A model generated the notes under the pieces. It was not told where the DNA came from and ran no database searches. It was given only the letters and a program-made list of their open reading frames with translations. The translations under genes were made by a program, and so were the position numbers. A stretch of DNA of 64,000 bases from contig NZ_JAPYZZ010000014.1 of NCBI RefSeq assembly GCF_027460065.1, positions 85,546-149,545 of the forward strand. The letters are read 5' to 3'. Numbering within the stretch: the first letter of the stretch is position 1; the number at the start of each line of letters is the position of its first letter. Origin of the DNA: Martinezella rhizogenes (GTDB lineage: Bacteria > Pseudomonadota > Alphaproteobacteria > Rhizobiales > Rhizobiaceae). This document shows, one piece after another, positions 55,293 to 63,973 of this stretch.

Positions 55293-55730
55293 TCAAGGTA
55301 TCTGAATTACGGAAAAGAACAGGCCGAGATTTTTGATGGCATTGGCAAAGCCCTCATAATCGACCGGCTTGGTTATATAAACATTCGCGCCAAGATCATA
55401 GCATTTCTGAATTTCAGTTTCGTCGTCGGTCGTTGTCAAAACCACCACAGGCAAACGGCGTGTATATTCATTGCTCTTGATCTGCTCGAGAATATTGATG
55501 CCCGACATATCGGGGAGATTGAGATCGAGCAAGACGAGAAGATAACGGTCTTTGCTGACAAGCCCATCCCGACTTTCGCCTAATATAAAGTCCAGCGCCT
55601 TGGCGCCGAGCGTAAACGGCACGATCTCGTTATTAACGCCGGCGCGCCGCACGTTTTTCTCGATAAGCCGAGCATGGCCTTCGTCGTCTTCGATCATCAC
55701 GATCGTTACTTCCTGACCGGTCGCTTTCAT
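55293..55730 (-). CDS. Single-domain response regulator, Rcp1-like (module A)
   Basis: A 145-residue lone receiver: acidic pocket VMIEDDEGHARLIEK, phospho-acceptor LLVLLDLNLPDMSG, switch LTTTDD and KPVDYEGFANAIKNLGLFF. The receivers that follow phytochrome kinases (Rcp1 type) have this NPRD/DEGH-loop and C-terminal style. It overlaps the CHASE3 kinase gene by four bases and is followed by the receiver-kinase gene four bases later, so it is a likely direct phospho-partner of both. Confidence 0.92.
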   Translation of the reverse strand: MKATGQEVTIVMIEDDEGHARLIEKNVRRAGVNNEIVPFTLGAKALDFILGESRDGLVSKDRYLLVLLDLNLPDMSGINILEQIKSNEYTRRLPVVVLTTTDDETEIQKCYDLGANVYITKPVDYEGFANAIKNLGLFFSVIQIP

Positions 55731-57220
55731 TTGTCGCTTTCCTTCGTCACGCGTCTGAGGTCACTCGGCATCAGCAGGATAAACGTGCTGCCTTCGCCAA
55801 GTTTAGACTCGACTTTAATGTCACCCCCTAAATTTCTGATTAGCGAACGAACATGCGCAAGACCGATGCCCTCTCCCGGCTGATCCTGATTGCCTGCCCG
55901 GCGAAAGAGCTCGAAAACCCGTTCAAGGTCCTGTTCGCCAATACCGCGCCCGTTGTCGGCGACTTCAATACAAATGGCTCCGCGTCCAGCCGGATAGGCC
56001 CGGGCCGCCAGTCTCAGCGGGCGGCCAGGCATCTGGTATTTCACCGCATTATCGAAGAGATTTCCGAGTATCTGATCGAGAGATATCCGGTCGGTCACGA
56101 TCGTCAGCTTTGGCGTGTCGACTTCGATCTCACCGCCATTGGCGTTGATCTGGTGGCGTACCGTCTCGGACAGTGACGAGAGCAACGTTTCTATGTCGAC
56201 TTTCTCCGGCTGCAGCTTTCGCTGGCCGTCGCGGGATATTTTCAGGATGGCGTTGATCAGCTGATCCATTTTGCGGGTGGACGAGCGAATGAAGCCGATA
56301 GCCTCGGGAATATCCTCTTCAACCGCCAGCCGCGCCTCACGGATAACATCCTCCGGGAGAGACTTGCCATCTGCAAGAACATAACGCGTCACCGGCTTCA
56401 GCGAAGTATCGAATTCGGATAGGAAGCCCATGATATTGACGAGCGGCGCGCGCAGATCATGTGTCACGATATATGCGAAGCGCTGAATTTCCTGATTGGC
56501 GCGGCGAAGATCCCGCGTTCTTTCCTCGACACGTTCTTCAAGATGACGATTGAGTTCATCGACATCCTCCCGCGACCTTGTCAGGGCACGGATATAGGTG
56601 AAGACGAGGAAGATCGAACCACTGACCACAATGAGGATGGCGACCGCACCGCCGATCGTCACCCACCGCAGCGTATTGGCAGCCCCAAGCTGATCCGCAA
56701 CGATGATGCGCAGGCGATCATCTGTGTCCGATTGCAGGTCCGACAGAATACTCCTGATCTCGTTCATGAAGCGTTTGCCGTCATTATTGCGGACGACCTC
56801 AACCGCCTCCGTTATTCGGCCCGCACGCTGCAGATCGATGGTCTCGCGGGTCTCTGCCAACTTCGCGTCGATTGCCTGCCTCAGGCCCGAAAGAGACTGC
56901 TTGTATTGGTCGTCTTCCTTCAGAAGATCAAAAAGTCTCGACTGGCGTTGGGGCAAGCCACGCAGGGCTTCTTCATAAGGCCCAAGATAATCGCGATTAT
57001 TTGTAAGCAGATATCCTCTCTGGCCGGTCTCGATGTCCTGCATTGTTGTCAGCACATCCAAAACAGCGGCACGAAAACGTCGGAGTTCCGCTGTTTCCTG
57101 GGAATAGCGATTATTCACCTGCACAAGCCACAACGACATGGAGACCATGCCAATCAAAATCGCAACACCCACCGCAAGCATCAAAAGGCTTCGTTGGGCA
57201 AATGGTGAAAAACCAGTCAC
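55727..57220 (-). CDS. CHASE3-domain sensor histidine kinase (module A)
   Basis: A 497-residue membrane kinase. Membrane segment 1 is about residues 12-34, and segment 2 about 184-210. The periplasmic part is a CHASE3 domain with MQDIETGQRGYLLTNNRDYL. A coiled coil (LNRHLEERVEERTRDLRRA) precedes the H-box AYIVTHDLRAPLVNI. The ATPase has NLFDNAVKYQ, DNGRGI and GEGIGLAHVRSLIRNLGG. The sensor ligand is unknown. It heads the trio, overlapping the single receiver gene. Confidence 0.92.
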   Translation of the reverse strand: MTGFSPFAQRSLLMLAVGVAILIGMVSMSLWLVQVNNRYSQETAELRRFRAAVLDVLTTMQDIETGQRGYLLTNNRDYLGPYEEALRGLPQRQSRLFDLLKEDDQYKQSLSGLRQAIDAKLAETRETIDLQRAGRITEAVEVVRNNDGKRFMNEIRSILSDLQSDTDDRLRIIVADQLGAANTLRWVTIGGAVAILIVVSGSIFLVFTYIRALTRSREDVDELNRHLEERVEERTRDLRRANQEIQRFAYIVTHDLRAPLVNIMGFLSEFDTSLKPVTRYVLADGKSLPEDVIREARLAVEEDIPEAIGFIRSSTRKMDQLINAILKISRDGQRKLQPEKVDIETLLSSLSETVRHQINANGGEIEVDTPKLTIVTDRISLDQILGNLFDNAVKYQMPGRPLRLAARAYPAGRGAICIEVADNGRGIGEQDLERVFELFRRAGNQDQPGEGIGLAHVRSLIRNLGGDIKVESKLGEGSTFILLMPSDLRRVTKESDK

Positions 57221-57389
57221 AGAAATACATTCCCGGTAGGCATGAATTAAATTTGCAAACTAAAGTACGACGACATCAGAGGCGACTGTTTTCTTTTTAT
57301 TTATGGAAGGAACAAGTTGGGGACTTGGGGGTTTTGCGTTGTTGATTGGCAGTGCCCGACTGAGCCAAAATGACGAAAATGCGGTAACA

Positions 57390-57764
57390 ATGAGCTATAA
57401 CTTCCAGGGAAAACAAATCCTCGTGTTGGAGGATGACGCGCTTCTGGCAATGGATATGGAGGATTTCCTTTCCGATCTGGGAGTCAATGTCGTCGGGCCG
57501 GTTTCACACATCGGTGCCGCCCTGGAGAAAATAAACGACACCGATCTGGATGGCGCCGTCATCGATCTCAATTTGCGAGGCGAGTTGTCCTTACCCGTCA
57601 TTGAAGAGCTCAAGGCGGCAAACATCCCCTTCGTCATCTGCAGCGGATATGCGGAGATACCCGGGGTCCGCGCGCAACTCGACGGACTGACGGTCGTCTC
57701 CAAACCCTGCGATTTCGACAATCTGTCGCGTGTTCTGGCGAACGAGTTTTCACTGACCCACTAA
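57390..57764 (+). CDS. Single-domain response regulator of the HWE-kinase-linked type
   Basis: A 124-residue lone receiver on the plus strand: VLEDDALLAMDMEDFL, phospho-acceptor in GAVIDLNLRGELS, and the switch IPFVICSGYAE and VVSKPCDFDNL. Receivers with this Ser-Gly-Tyr switch usually accompany HWE/HisKA_2 kinases. It is the only plus-strand gene between two minus-strand signalling trios and is divergent from the CHASE3 kinase gene. The ATG at 57390 gives a normal N terminus; the upstream frame is not conserved in style. Confidence 0.88.
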   Translation: MSYNFQGKQILVLEDDALLAMDMEDFLSDLGVNVVGPVSHIGAALEKINDTDLDGAVIDLNLRGELSLPVIEELKAANIPFVICSGYAEIPGVRAQLDGLTVVSKPCDFDNLSRVLANEFSLTH

Positions 57765-57818
57765 GGGCGGGCCTAATCTCGGTCTGGTGCCCCACTCCGC
57801 TTCTTTTCGTCTGGCGAC

Positions 57819-58835
57819 TTAGTCCACGGGAAATATGACCTGATATTGCAAGCCGTTGCGATCATAGCGAATCTCGCTTTCCGCCTGCAATTCGTATTGC
57901 ACACCCCTTGTTATCAGGGTTGTTCCAAATCCAGTATCCTGCGGCACGGAGACGGGCGGGCCACCACTTTCCTGCCACCGCAGGTCGATGCAGTCTTGGC
58001 CGTCTCCGTTCAGAATCTTTTTCCAGACAACCTCGACCTTTCCGTTTGCGCCGGAAAGAGAACCGTACTTCTGGGCATTTGTTGCCAGCTCGTGCAGGAT
58101 CATTCCCAGCGCCAGCGCCGATTTTGGTGACACATGCACACCATCCGGACCGTCGAGCTCGACCCTGCTCGCAAAAGTATTATGCGGCTCGATCGCGCGC
58201 GTCACGACATCCCTCAGATTTGTCTCACCCCAATTACTCTGAAAAAGCAGCGCGTGGCTCTCCGCAAGGGCACTCACGCGCGCCACCAGCCGTTCCTGGT
58301 AATCCTTGATGGAGGTGCTGCCTTTTGCCGTTCTACGAATGATGGAAACGACAATCGCCATCGTGTTCTTGACGCGGTGACTGAGCTCACGGACGAGCAG
58401 CTCCTTTTGCAGCTCCGCCTGTTTTCGCTCCTGTTTCTCCCGGGCTTCCGCAAGAGCACGCTCAACAGCGGATGGGAGTCTCACAAGTCTCTGCTTGAGG
58501 ACGTAGTCCGTCGCGCCGCGCCGGAATGCATCGATCGCCGCATCCTCGCCTAAGACACCGGACACGAAAATGAACGGCGTATCTGGTCTGTTCGCCATGA
58601 CCACATCGAGCGCCGACATGCCATCGAAGTCCGGCAAAGAGAAATCCGCGAGAATGATATCGAACTGCTGGTTTTCCAACGCCTCGATGAACGATGCCTT
58701 GCCAACAGCCCTCGTTATCGCAGGCGGCGGCGAAAGGCGTGAAAGCTGTTCTTCGATCAGTTCGGCATCCACAGAGCTGTCTTCGAGAAGAAGAAGTCTG
58801 CTTGCCTCCATTCGCAATACAGTCTCATCCGCCAT
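57819..58835 (-). CDS. Receiver-HWE histidine kinase hybrid (module B)
   Basis: A 338-residue soluble protein: receiver (about 8-125) with LLLLEDSSVDAELIEE, phospho-acceptor IILADFSLPDFDG, switch VSGVLGEDAA and VLKQR. The HWE/HisKA_2 kinase follows with LLVRELSHRVKNTMAIVVSI, HELATNAQKYGSLSG, RWQESGGPPV and GFGTTLITRGVQYEL. The ATG at 58835 is preferred; it overlaps the preceding receiver gene. It is the third gene of the phytochrome operon and mirrors the third gene of module A. Confidence 0.9.
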   Translation of the reverse strand: MADETVLRMEASRLLLLEDSSVDAELIEEQLSRLSPPPAITRAVGKASFIEALENQQFDIILADFSLPDFDGMSALDVVMANRPDTPFIFVSGVLGEDAAIDAFRRGATDYVLKQRLVRLPSAVERALAEAREKQERKQAELQKELLVRELSHRVKNTMAIVVSIIRRTAKGSTSIKDYQERLVARVSALAESHALLFQSNWGETNLRDVVTRAIEPHNTFASRVELDGPDGVHVSPKSALALGMILHELATNAQKYGSLSGANGKVEVVWKKILNGDGQDCIDLRWQESGGPPVSVPQDTGFGTTLITRGVQYELQAESEIRYDRNGLQYQVIFPVD

Positions 58836-59280
58836 TGCGATGTGCACCCGGCGGCGGTTCGTTCAGGAGAGCCCAGAAGACGCCAAGATCCTGTATCGCC
58901 TTGAAGAACTGGTTGAATTCTACAGGCTTGACGACAAAAGCGTTCACGCCGAGTTCGTAGCTCCTGACGAGATCCTGTTCTTCTCGCGACGACGTCAGCA
59001 TGACGACCGGAATGTGCCGCAAGTGATCGCTGCCCTTGACCGTCTGCAACACCTCAAGCCCATCCACTTTCGGGAGTTTGAGATCGAGAAGAACCACCGC
59101 CGGATCACCAGCCGAGCGGTTATGATAGCTACCGGTGACATTCAGATAGTCGAGTGCCTCGGTGCCATCGCGTGCCACCACCACCTCATTCGCCAATTGG
59201 CATTTCTCAAGAGCGGTCAGCGTTAGTTCCAGATCGCGTGGATTATCTTCCACCAGCAGAATGGGTCTGAGTTCAGGCAA
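58825..59280 (-). CDS. Single-domain response regulator of the phytochrome operon (module B)
   Basis: A 151-residue lone receiver: ILLVEDNPRDLELTLTAL, phospho-acceptor VVLLDLKLPKVDG, switch MLTSSREEQ and VVKPVEFNQFFKAIQDLGVFW. It is the Rcp1/Arr-type partner of a bacteriophytochrome. The start is a TTG at 59280, overlapping the phytochrome stop, with AAGAGGAAAA upstream; a longer frame to 59406 lies inside the phytochrome gene and is rejected. It belongs to one operon with the phytochrome and the receiver-HWE kinase. Confidence 0.9.
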   Translation of the reverse strand: MPELRPILLVEDNPRDLELTLTALEKCQLANEVVVARDGTEALDYLNVTGSYHNRSAGDPAVVLLDLKLPKVDGLEVLQTVKGSDHLRHIPVVMLTSSREEQDLVRSYELGVNAFVVKPVEFNQFFKAIQDLGVFWALLNEPPPGAHRNGG

Positions 59281-61510
59281 TTTTTTCCTCTTCAACTTTC
59301 GTAACCGGCAATGTGAAGAAGAACGTGGCTCCCTCACTGACAGTTCCCTCGGCACCAACCAAACCGTGATGGCGTTCGATAATTCGTCGCACCAGCGCAA
59401 GTCCAATGCCCGTTCCCTCGAAATCCTCTACCCGCTGCAGTCTCTGGAATACACCAAAAAGCTTGCCGTAATAGGCCATATCGAAGCCAACGCCATTATC
59501 TTCGACCGAGTAAGTGACGTCGTCCTCGGTTTCAACCGCAGAAATGGTGATGATCGAGACCGGCTCCCGGGATGAATATTTGATGGCATTTTCGATGAGA
59601 TTGTACCAGACCTGCCGCAGCAGGGTCGCATCCCCGAATATCACCGGTAACTCTCCGATGCGCCACTCGATCTGGCGATCGGCAACGGCGGGCGCCAAAG
59701 AGCGACGAACTTCGCTCACCACCTTCTGCATATCCACCGGTTTCAGGGTGAGTTGCGTACGGCCAAGCTGTGAAAAATTCAGGAGATCGTCCACCAGCCT
59801 GCCGGCACCCAGCGCCGCCTCTGATATCATCTGCAGATAATGCAGGGATTTCTCGTCTAGGGCATTGCTGCGCTCCCGCAGTAACTGCGCAAACCCGACG
59901 ATATGACGGAACGGGGCACGCAGGTCGTGCGAAACGGAATAGGAAAAAGCCTCCAGCTCCTTATTGGTCCGCTGCAATTCCCGCGTCAGATCTGCCATCT
60001 CCTCGGCCTTGCGCAGGACAATGCCGATGATCGCGCTGCGAAGCTCCCTTGCCGCCGCAAGCTCGGGCTCCGACCAGGGAGATGACGTATTGCGCAATTG
60101 CTCCTTCCAGATTTCAAAGGACTTGCGCGGATGAATGCGCCCGCTCTCCTGCACCGTCTTGTGCGGATCACCGCCCCAGCGCACGGTTTTTATGACTTCC
60201 GGGCGAAACCAGATGAGCCAGCTGCCGTGCAATTCCGAAACCCGCATCGCAATAATTCCGCTTGCCGCAGCAGCATAGGCCTCAGCGGCAGCATGATCGC
60301 CGGATAGATTGTCGGTAGCAAAAACATCGGCAACGCCCTGCTCTGCGAGCCAGAAGACAAGCTCTTCAACTTGCTGCCGTGGCGGCGTTCTGCCGATCAA
60401 CTCATAGTCGTCGCCAAGGACGAGCGCAGCGCCGTCCGCTCCCACCTGTTTCAGCAGGTCGTTTTTTTCGTCGTCACCCGCAAGCAGTCCATCAACCCAT
60501 TTTTCGGCAGCAGTCATGCCTTTCAAGAGACGCGCCTGAATGTGGCCAAGCTCCACCCGGCGGGATGCATCCTGGGAACTCTGCTCGATAGCGATCCGCA
60601 TAGACAGGAGCTGTGCCGCAAAATCACAGGCTTCACGGACGGCAAAGGATACCGAATGGGGTGTCGCGTGGTGGCAGGCAATTAAGCCCCAGAGAGTGCC
60701 ATTAACAATGATGGACACCGACATCGAAGCGGCCGTGCCCATATTGCGCATGTATTCGAGATGAACCGGCGACACGCTGCGAAGCTGCGAAAAGCTCATA
60801 TCGAGCACCGCTCCCGTTTCGGCATTGACCGGCGGTCTGATCGGGACAGGCTTATAATTGACATCGGGGATCATACGCAGGCGATTGATGGTGTAGAGCT
60901 GCCGCGCCTGCGGCGGGATATCGCCCGCCGGAAAGCGAAGTCCGAGATAGGACGGCAAAGTCCCGCTTCCGGCTTCCGCCACGACATGGCCGCCCCAGTC
61001 CAGCCCGAAATCATAAATCAAAGTACGATCATAACCGCTGATCGAGGACACCAATTGCGCGGTCCGAGAAAGAGCGTCCTCCAGCGACGGCGCGCTGTTC
61101 AGATATTGTGCCAGATTAGTAAGTTCGCCCATCAGCTTTTCAGCCGACTCGCCCTCTCTTGCCTTTTCCACCTCGAGAATAACCAAAGTCCCGGATCGAT
61201 GCGCCGAAACATCGAGTTTCTTTTCGGCCCAGGCATATCTGAAATTGCTCTCTTCGCCGGAATACCAGGCGGAGAGTGAGGAGATGAAGGGCAAGATTTT
61301 TTCGGTGACGACGGCCCCGATTGGTAGGGCCACACTAATATAATCGGCAAGATTATCGCTCGCCTGCACCAGGGAAAATTCCCGCGCGGACAGAGCCAGA
61401 AGGGCCCCATGTTCCTGAATAGCACCGGGAATGTGGATGGGCTCTGCGCCGCAACTATCCAGTTTCGGCGTATTTGAACTCATAACTTTCTCCAGCCGCT
61501 CTCTTTGCAA
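59273..61510 (-). CDS. bphP1: Bacteriophytochrome histidine kinase, Agp1-like
   Basis: A 745-residue red/far-red photoreceptor kinase with PAS, GAF and PHY domains and a C-terminal histidine kinase. The biliverdin-binding Cys is Cys20 in KLDSCGAEPIHIPGAIQEHG. The GAF domain has RFPAGDIPPQARQLY, and the PHY tongue has ELHGSWLIWFRPE. The H-box is SYSVSHDLRAPFRHI, and the ATPase boxes are NLIENAIKYS and GTGIGLALVRRIIERHHG. The TTG at 61510 gives the residue numbering of Agrobacterium Agp1, while the ATG at 61483 has a better GGAGAAAG and would place the Cys at 11. Output is expected to the single receiver next door. Confidence 0.94.
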   Translation of the reverse strand: MQRERLEKVMSSNTPKLDSCGAEPIHIPGAIQEHGALLALSAREFSLVQASDNLADYISVALPIGAVVTEKILPFISSLSAWYSGEESNFRYAWAEKKLDVSAHRSGTLVILEVEKAREGESAEKLMGELTNLAQYLNSAPSLEDALSRTAQLVSSISGYDRTLIYDFGLDWGGHVVAEAGSGTLPSYLGLRFPAGDIPPQARQLYTINRLRMIPDVNYKPVPIRPPVNAETGAVLDMSFSQLRSVSPVHLEYMRNMGTAASMSVSIIVNGTLWGLIACHHATPHSVSFAVREACDFAAQLLSMRIAIEQSSQDASRRVELGHIQARLLKGMTAAEKWVDGLLAGDDEKNDLLKQVGADGAALVLGDDYELIGRTPPRQQVEELVFWLAEQGVADVFATDNLSGDHAAAEAYAAAASGIIAMRVSELHGSWLIWFRPEVIKTVRWGGDPHKTVQESGRIHPRKSFEIWKEQLRNTSSPWSEPELAAARELRSAIIGIVLRKAEEMADLTRELQRTNKELEAFSYSVSHDLRAPFRHIVGFAQLLRERSNALDEKSLHYLQMISEAALGAGRLVDDLLNFSQLGRTQLTLKPVDMQKVVSEVRRSLAPAVADRQIEWRIGELPVIFGDATLLRQVWYNLIENAIKYSSREPVSIITISAVETEDDVTYSVEDNGVGFDMAYYGKLFGVFQRLQRVEDFEGTGIGLALVRRIIERHHGLVGAEGTVSEGATFFFTLPVTKVEEEKIA

Positions 61511-61960
61511 GAACGTTCGACCTGCTCAAAAGATGCGGCCAACCTATTGATTATTGCGGGGATGTAAACGCTTGTTTTGCCAAACAGCCGAACGGCACCC
61601 ATAAGGTGACCGTGCGATTTATGGCCCGCGCAAAGCAAAACACCAAGGAACCCGCGTCCGATGGAGATTATTTTTTGGGAAGGTCACTGACCATGCTTTT
61701 GATCTGAAGCCGGATCGCAGCCCTGTTCGGACCCATTGCATCGATATAAAAGGCGACCGACGTCGATCCGGGACAGATGTGCCAAAAAGGCGTGAGAATT
61801 CTAACCCCGCATGTTTGTCGCTGCCACACCCAACGGCAAACAAGTGCTCGGCGGTCAATCGATGTCAACCATGACATCCACGTGATATTGCGGCTCGCGA
61901 AGTCGAAATACGGACAATCCGCGCGCCAGTCGATGGCTTCATTATTCGTCAGGGGATTAA
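61511..61960. other. Region upstream of the phytochrome gene, no intact gene
   Basis: About 450 bases that must include the phytochrome promoter on the minus strand. Short frames on both strands have no recognisable domain. Base composition is less GC-rich than in the genes. No convincing operator dyad was found. Confidence 0.4.
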
Positions 61961-62203
61961 AGCGGGGAATTCGCGACAGCAAACGGCGCGACAGAGATGT
62001 TCACGATTCTGCCGGAGGGCCAAAAAATCGTAAGCGCGGAAATTCCCGAGCAATTTCTTGACAGCGTGAAACCGGGTGTTCCCGTGGAGGTTCTTGCGGA
62101 AGACAGAATTGGCCAAGCCTATCAGGGGCGTATTAGCCGCATTTCGCCGGTGTTGATGCAGTCAACCGGAATGCCCGGCGAACACAACGATATTCGCACT
62201 GAC
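61961..62203 (+). pseudogene. Membrane-fusion (HlyD-like) protein fragment
   Basis: An open frame with ATANGATEMFTILPEGQKIV, SAEIPEQFLDSVKPGVPVEV and AYQGRISRISPVLMQ, which has the character of the beta-barrel part of HlyD/RND membrane-fusion proteins. No start region is present (a stop precedes it) and it ends at the left border of the IS element. It is a remnant of a longer gene. Family assignment is by pattern only. Confidence 0.45.
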
Positions 62204-62280
62204 GTGCCCCCAATAAATTACGCCATTTGGAACTGGAATTTTCCACTTATGATCCCTGTTTGGAAGAAGAGGAGAATTCG

Positions 62281-62534
62281 ATGAAGGCCTCGAAGTTTTC
62301 GGACGCGCAGATCGCGTTCGTGTTGAAGCGAGCGGAGGATGGAACGCCGATTGGCGAGGTCTGCCGCAAGGCAGGAATTTCGAACGCGACGTTTTACAAC
62401 TGGCGCAAATAATGCGCCGGCCCTCATGCCGTCGGAGATGAAGCCGCTCCGCCAGCTCGAAGAAGAGAATGCCAAGCTGAAGCGGATTGTCGCCGACCTG
62501 TCATTGGACAAGGCCATGCTCTAGGACGTGCTGT
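62281..62534 (+). pseudogene. IS3-family orfA, two stops and a frameshift
   Basis: Begins MKASKFSDAQIAFVLKRAED and continues PIGEVCRKAGISNATFYNWRK, the helix-turn-helix of IS407-type OrfA, and stops at a TAA at 62410-62412. The expected continuation (LMPSEMKPLRQLEEENAKLK, RIVADLSLDKAML) follows in another frame, then a TAG at 62522-62524 replaces the Gln codon of the usual QDVL. So the gene carries at least two inactivating changes. Confidence 0.85.
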
Positions 62535-63381
62535 TAAAAAAAGCTCTGAGGCCTTACCGCAAGCGCAAGCTTGTCGACAGGGTCAAGGTGGACTGGAAGG
62601 TCTCGATCCGGCGCGCAAGTGCGGTATTGAAGATCGATCGGCGCTATATGTCTACAAGTCCAGGCGAGGCGAGCAGGCTGGCCTGAAGCTGAAGATCAGG
62701 GACATCTGCCAGACGCTGGTGCGCTACGGTTATCGTCGCGTTCATGTCCTGCTCAAGCGCGACGGGTGGCCGGTCAATCCGAAGCGAATCTATCGCCTTT
62801 ACAAGGAGATGGACCTTCAGATCCGCAAGAAGGTTCCCAAACGGCGGGTTAAGGCGAAGCTTCGCGCCGATCGCACGGAACCGACCTATTCCAACCATGT
62901 ATGGGCGATGGACTTTGTTCATGACCAGTTGGCCACAGGTCGCAAGATCAGGGTGCTGACAGTGGTCGATACCTTTTCACGTTTCTCGCCGACGGTCGAT
63001 GCACGCTTCAATTACAAAGGCGAGGACCTGGTTCAGACACTGGAACGAGTATGCCGGCAGGCCGGTTATCCGGCCACCATTCGTGTGGACAATGGCAGCG
63101 AATTCATCTCCCGAGGCCTTGATCTCTGTGCCTATCACAAGGGCGTCGTGCTCGACTTCTCGCGGCCTGGCAAGCCGACCGATAACAGCTACATCGAGAG
63201 TTTCAATGGCAAGTTCCGAGCCGAGTGCCTGAACGCCCACTGGTTCATGCGCCTTGACGACGCGCGCTCGAAGATGGAGGATTGGCGTAGAGACTATAAC
63301 GAGTTCCGGCCACATAGCGCGATCGCTAACAAGGTGCCGATTTCGCTGATGAACGGCTCATCGGCATCCCCGCCGAACTGA
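62528..63381 (+). pseudogene. IS3-family orfB integrase, frameshifted near its start
   Basis: The catalytic DDE domain is intact from about 62660: WAMDFVHDQLATGRKIR (first Asp), IRVDNGSEFIS (second Asp) and NSYIESFNGKFRAECLN (Glu). The upstream part (VDWKVSIRRASAVLKIDRR) is in a different frame; one base is missing near 62642 just before the expected LYVYKSRRGEQAGLKLK. The catalytic fragment from 62719 could be translated alone, but is unlikely to be functional. Confidence 0.85.
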
Positions 63382-63432
63382 GCCATAACCCCGGAAAATT
63401 CCAGCTCCCACTGGCCCAAAATCGGGGTGCAC

Positions 63433-63618
63433 TTCAGTCACACTCAAACAGCAAGACTATCTGGAGAAGCTTCGCGCCGGCGAACTCGATACGCATGCCA
63501 AACGCAAAAAGCTCCTGGCGGCTTACGCGGAGGAGCTTTTGCTAAACAGCATTTTCAGGCATCCTGGCAATGCCGGAGATGGCTTTTCTGATGGTTGTTA
63601 TCGTTCCTGGAGGAACGC
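63433..63618. other. Region between the IS element and the terminator, no gene called
   Basis: About 185 bases. One plus-strand frame reads LKQQDYLEKLRAGELDTHAK, then KLLAAYAEELLL. It looks protein-like but has no start and no natural stop before the terminator and tRNA, so it may be the far side of a gene broken by the insertion. Unrecognised. Confidence 0.35.
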
Positions 63619-63650
63619 AAAAACCCCGCAGCTTTGGCTACGGGGTTTTT
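63619..63650 (-). terminator. Intrinsic terminator of the rRNA-tRNA operon (bidirectional)
   Basis: Inverted repeat AAAAACCCCG / CGGGGTTTTT with a 12-base loop, located just past the 3' end of tRNA-fMet on the minus strand. A U-run follows the stem in both directions. It should end the rRNA operon transcript and any plus-strand readthrough. Confidence 0.85.
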
Positions 63651-63657
63651 TGTATTT

Positions 63658-63734
<77 letters not shown>

Positions 63735-63743
63735 TTACCAGCG

Positions 63744-63762
63744 TAAATCCCTATGGGATTTA
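63744..63762 (-). repeat. Hairpin in the 5S-tRNA spacer (1)
   Basis: TAAATCCC-TAT-GGGATTTA, perfect 8-base arms, ten bases from the 5' end of tRNA-fMet. Probably an RNA processing structure. Confidence 0.6.
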
Positions 63763-63770
63763 TCGCGATA

Positions 63771-63793
63771 GCATCACAGGGACGCTGTGATGC
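63771..63793 (-). repeat. Hairpin in the 5S-tRNA spacer (2)
   Basis: GCATCACAG-GGACG-CTGTGATGC, perfect 9-base arms. Confidence 0.6.
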
Positions 63794-63805
63794 ATACTGC
63801 TGGAG

Positions 63806-63826
63806 CAAATTGCCGAAGGCGATTTG
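63806..63826 (-). repeat. Hairpin in the 5S-tRNA spacer (3)
   Basis: CAAATTGCC-GAA-GGCGATTTG, 9-base arms with one mismatch (T opposite G on the plus strand). Confidence 0.5.
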
Positions 63827-63895
63827 TCTCCTGTAAGGGGCGCACATGATTTTGTACGCCATTTTTATTGGCTTTAAATCTTTGCCTTGAATGAC

Positions 63896-63916
63896 AAAAG
63901 GCCGCATGTAGCGGCC
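63896..63916 (-). terminator. Weak terminator or attenuator between 5S rRNA and tRNA-fMet
   Basis: On the minus strand GGCCGC-TACAT-GCGGCC is followed by TTTTG. A short U-run after a GC-rich stem suggests partial termination after 5S, with readthrough to the tRNA. Confidence 0.5.
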
Positions 63917-63973
63917 CTTGGTGTCGGCTGGGCCGAAGTGTGTGAGTGAGAAGATAGCATGTGTTGCGTTTTG

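Larger units (their letters stand above)
62204..63432 (+). mobile_element. IS3-family (IS407-like) insertion sequence, decayed
   Basis: About 1.23 kb with imperfect terminal inverted repeats of about 40 bases (62204-62244 and 63393-63432). They share the inner CTGGAATTTTCC exactly and start GTGC. It holds an orfA and orfB of the IS3 type, both damaged. No target duplication is visible between the flanks, so a neighbouring deletion or long decay is likely. It interrupts the membrane-fusion fragment on its left. Confidence 0.85.

Noticed and set aside
57303..57345. GGAAC and CGTT elements before the 57390 receiver, as a general-stress sigma promoter
   Set aside because: The spacing is about 23 bases instead of the 16-17 expected for EcfG-type promoters.
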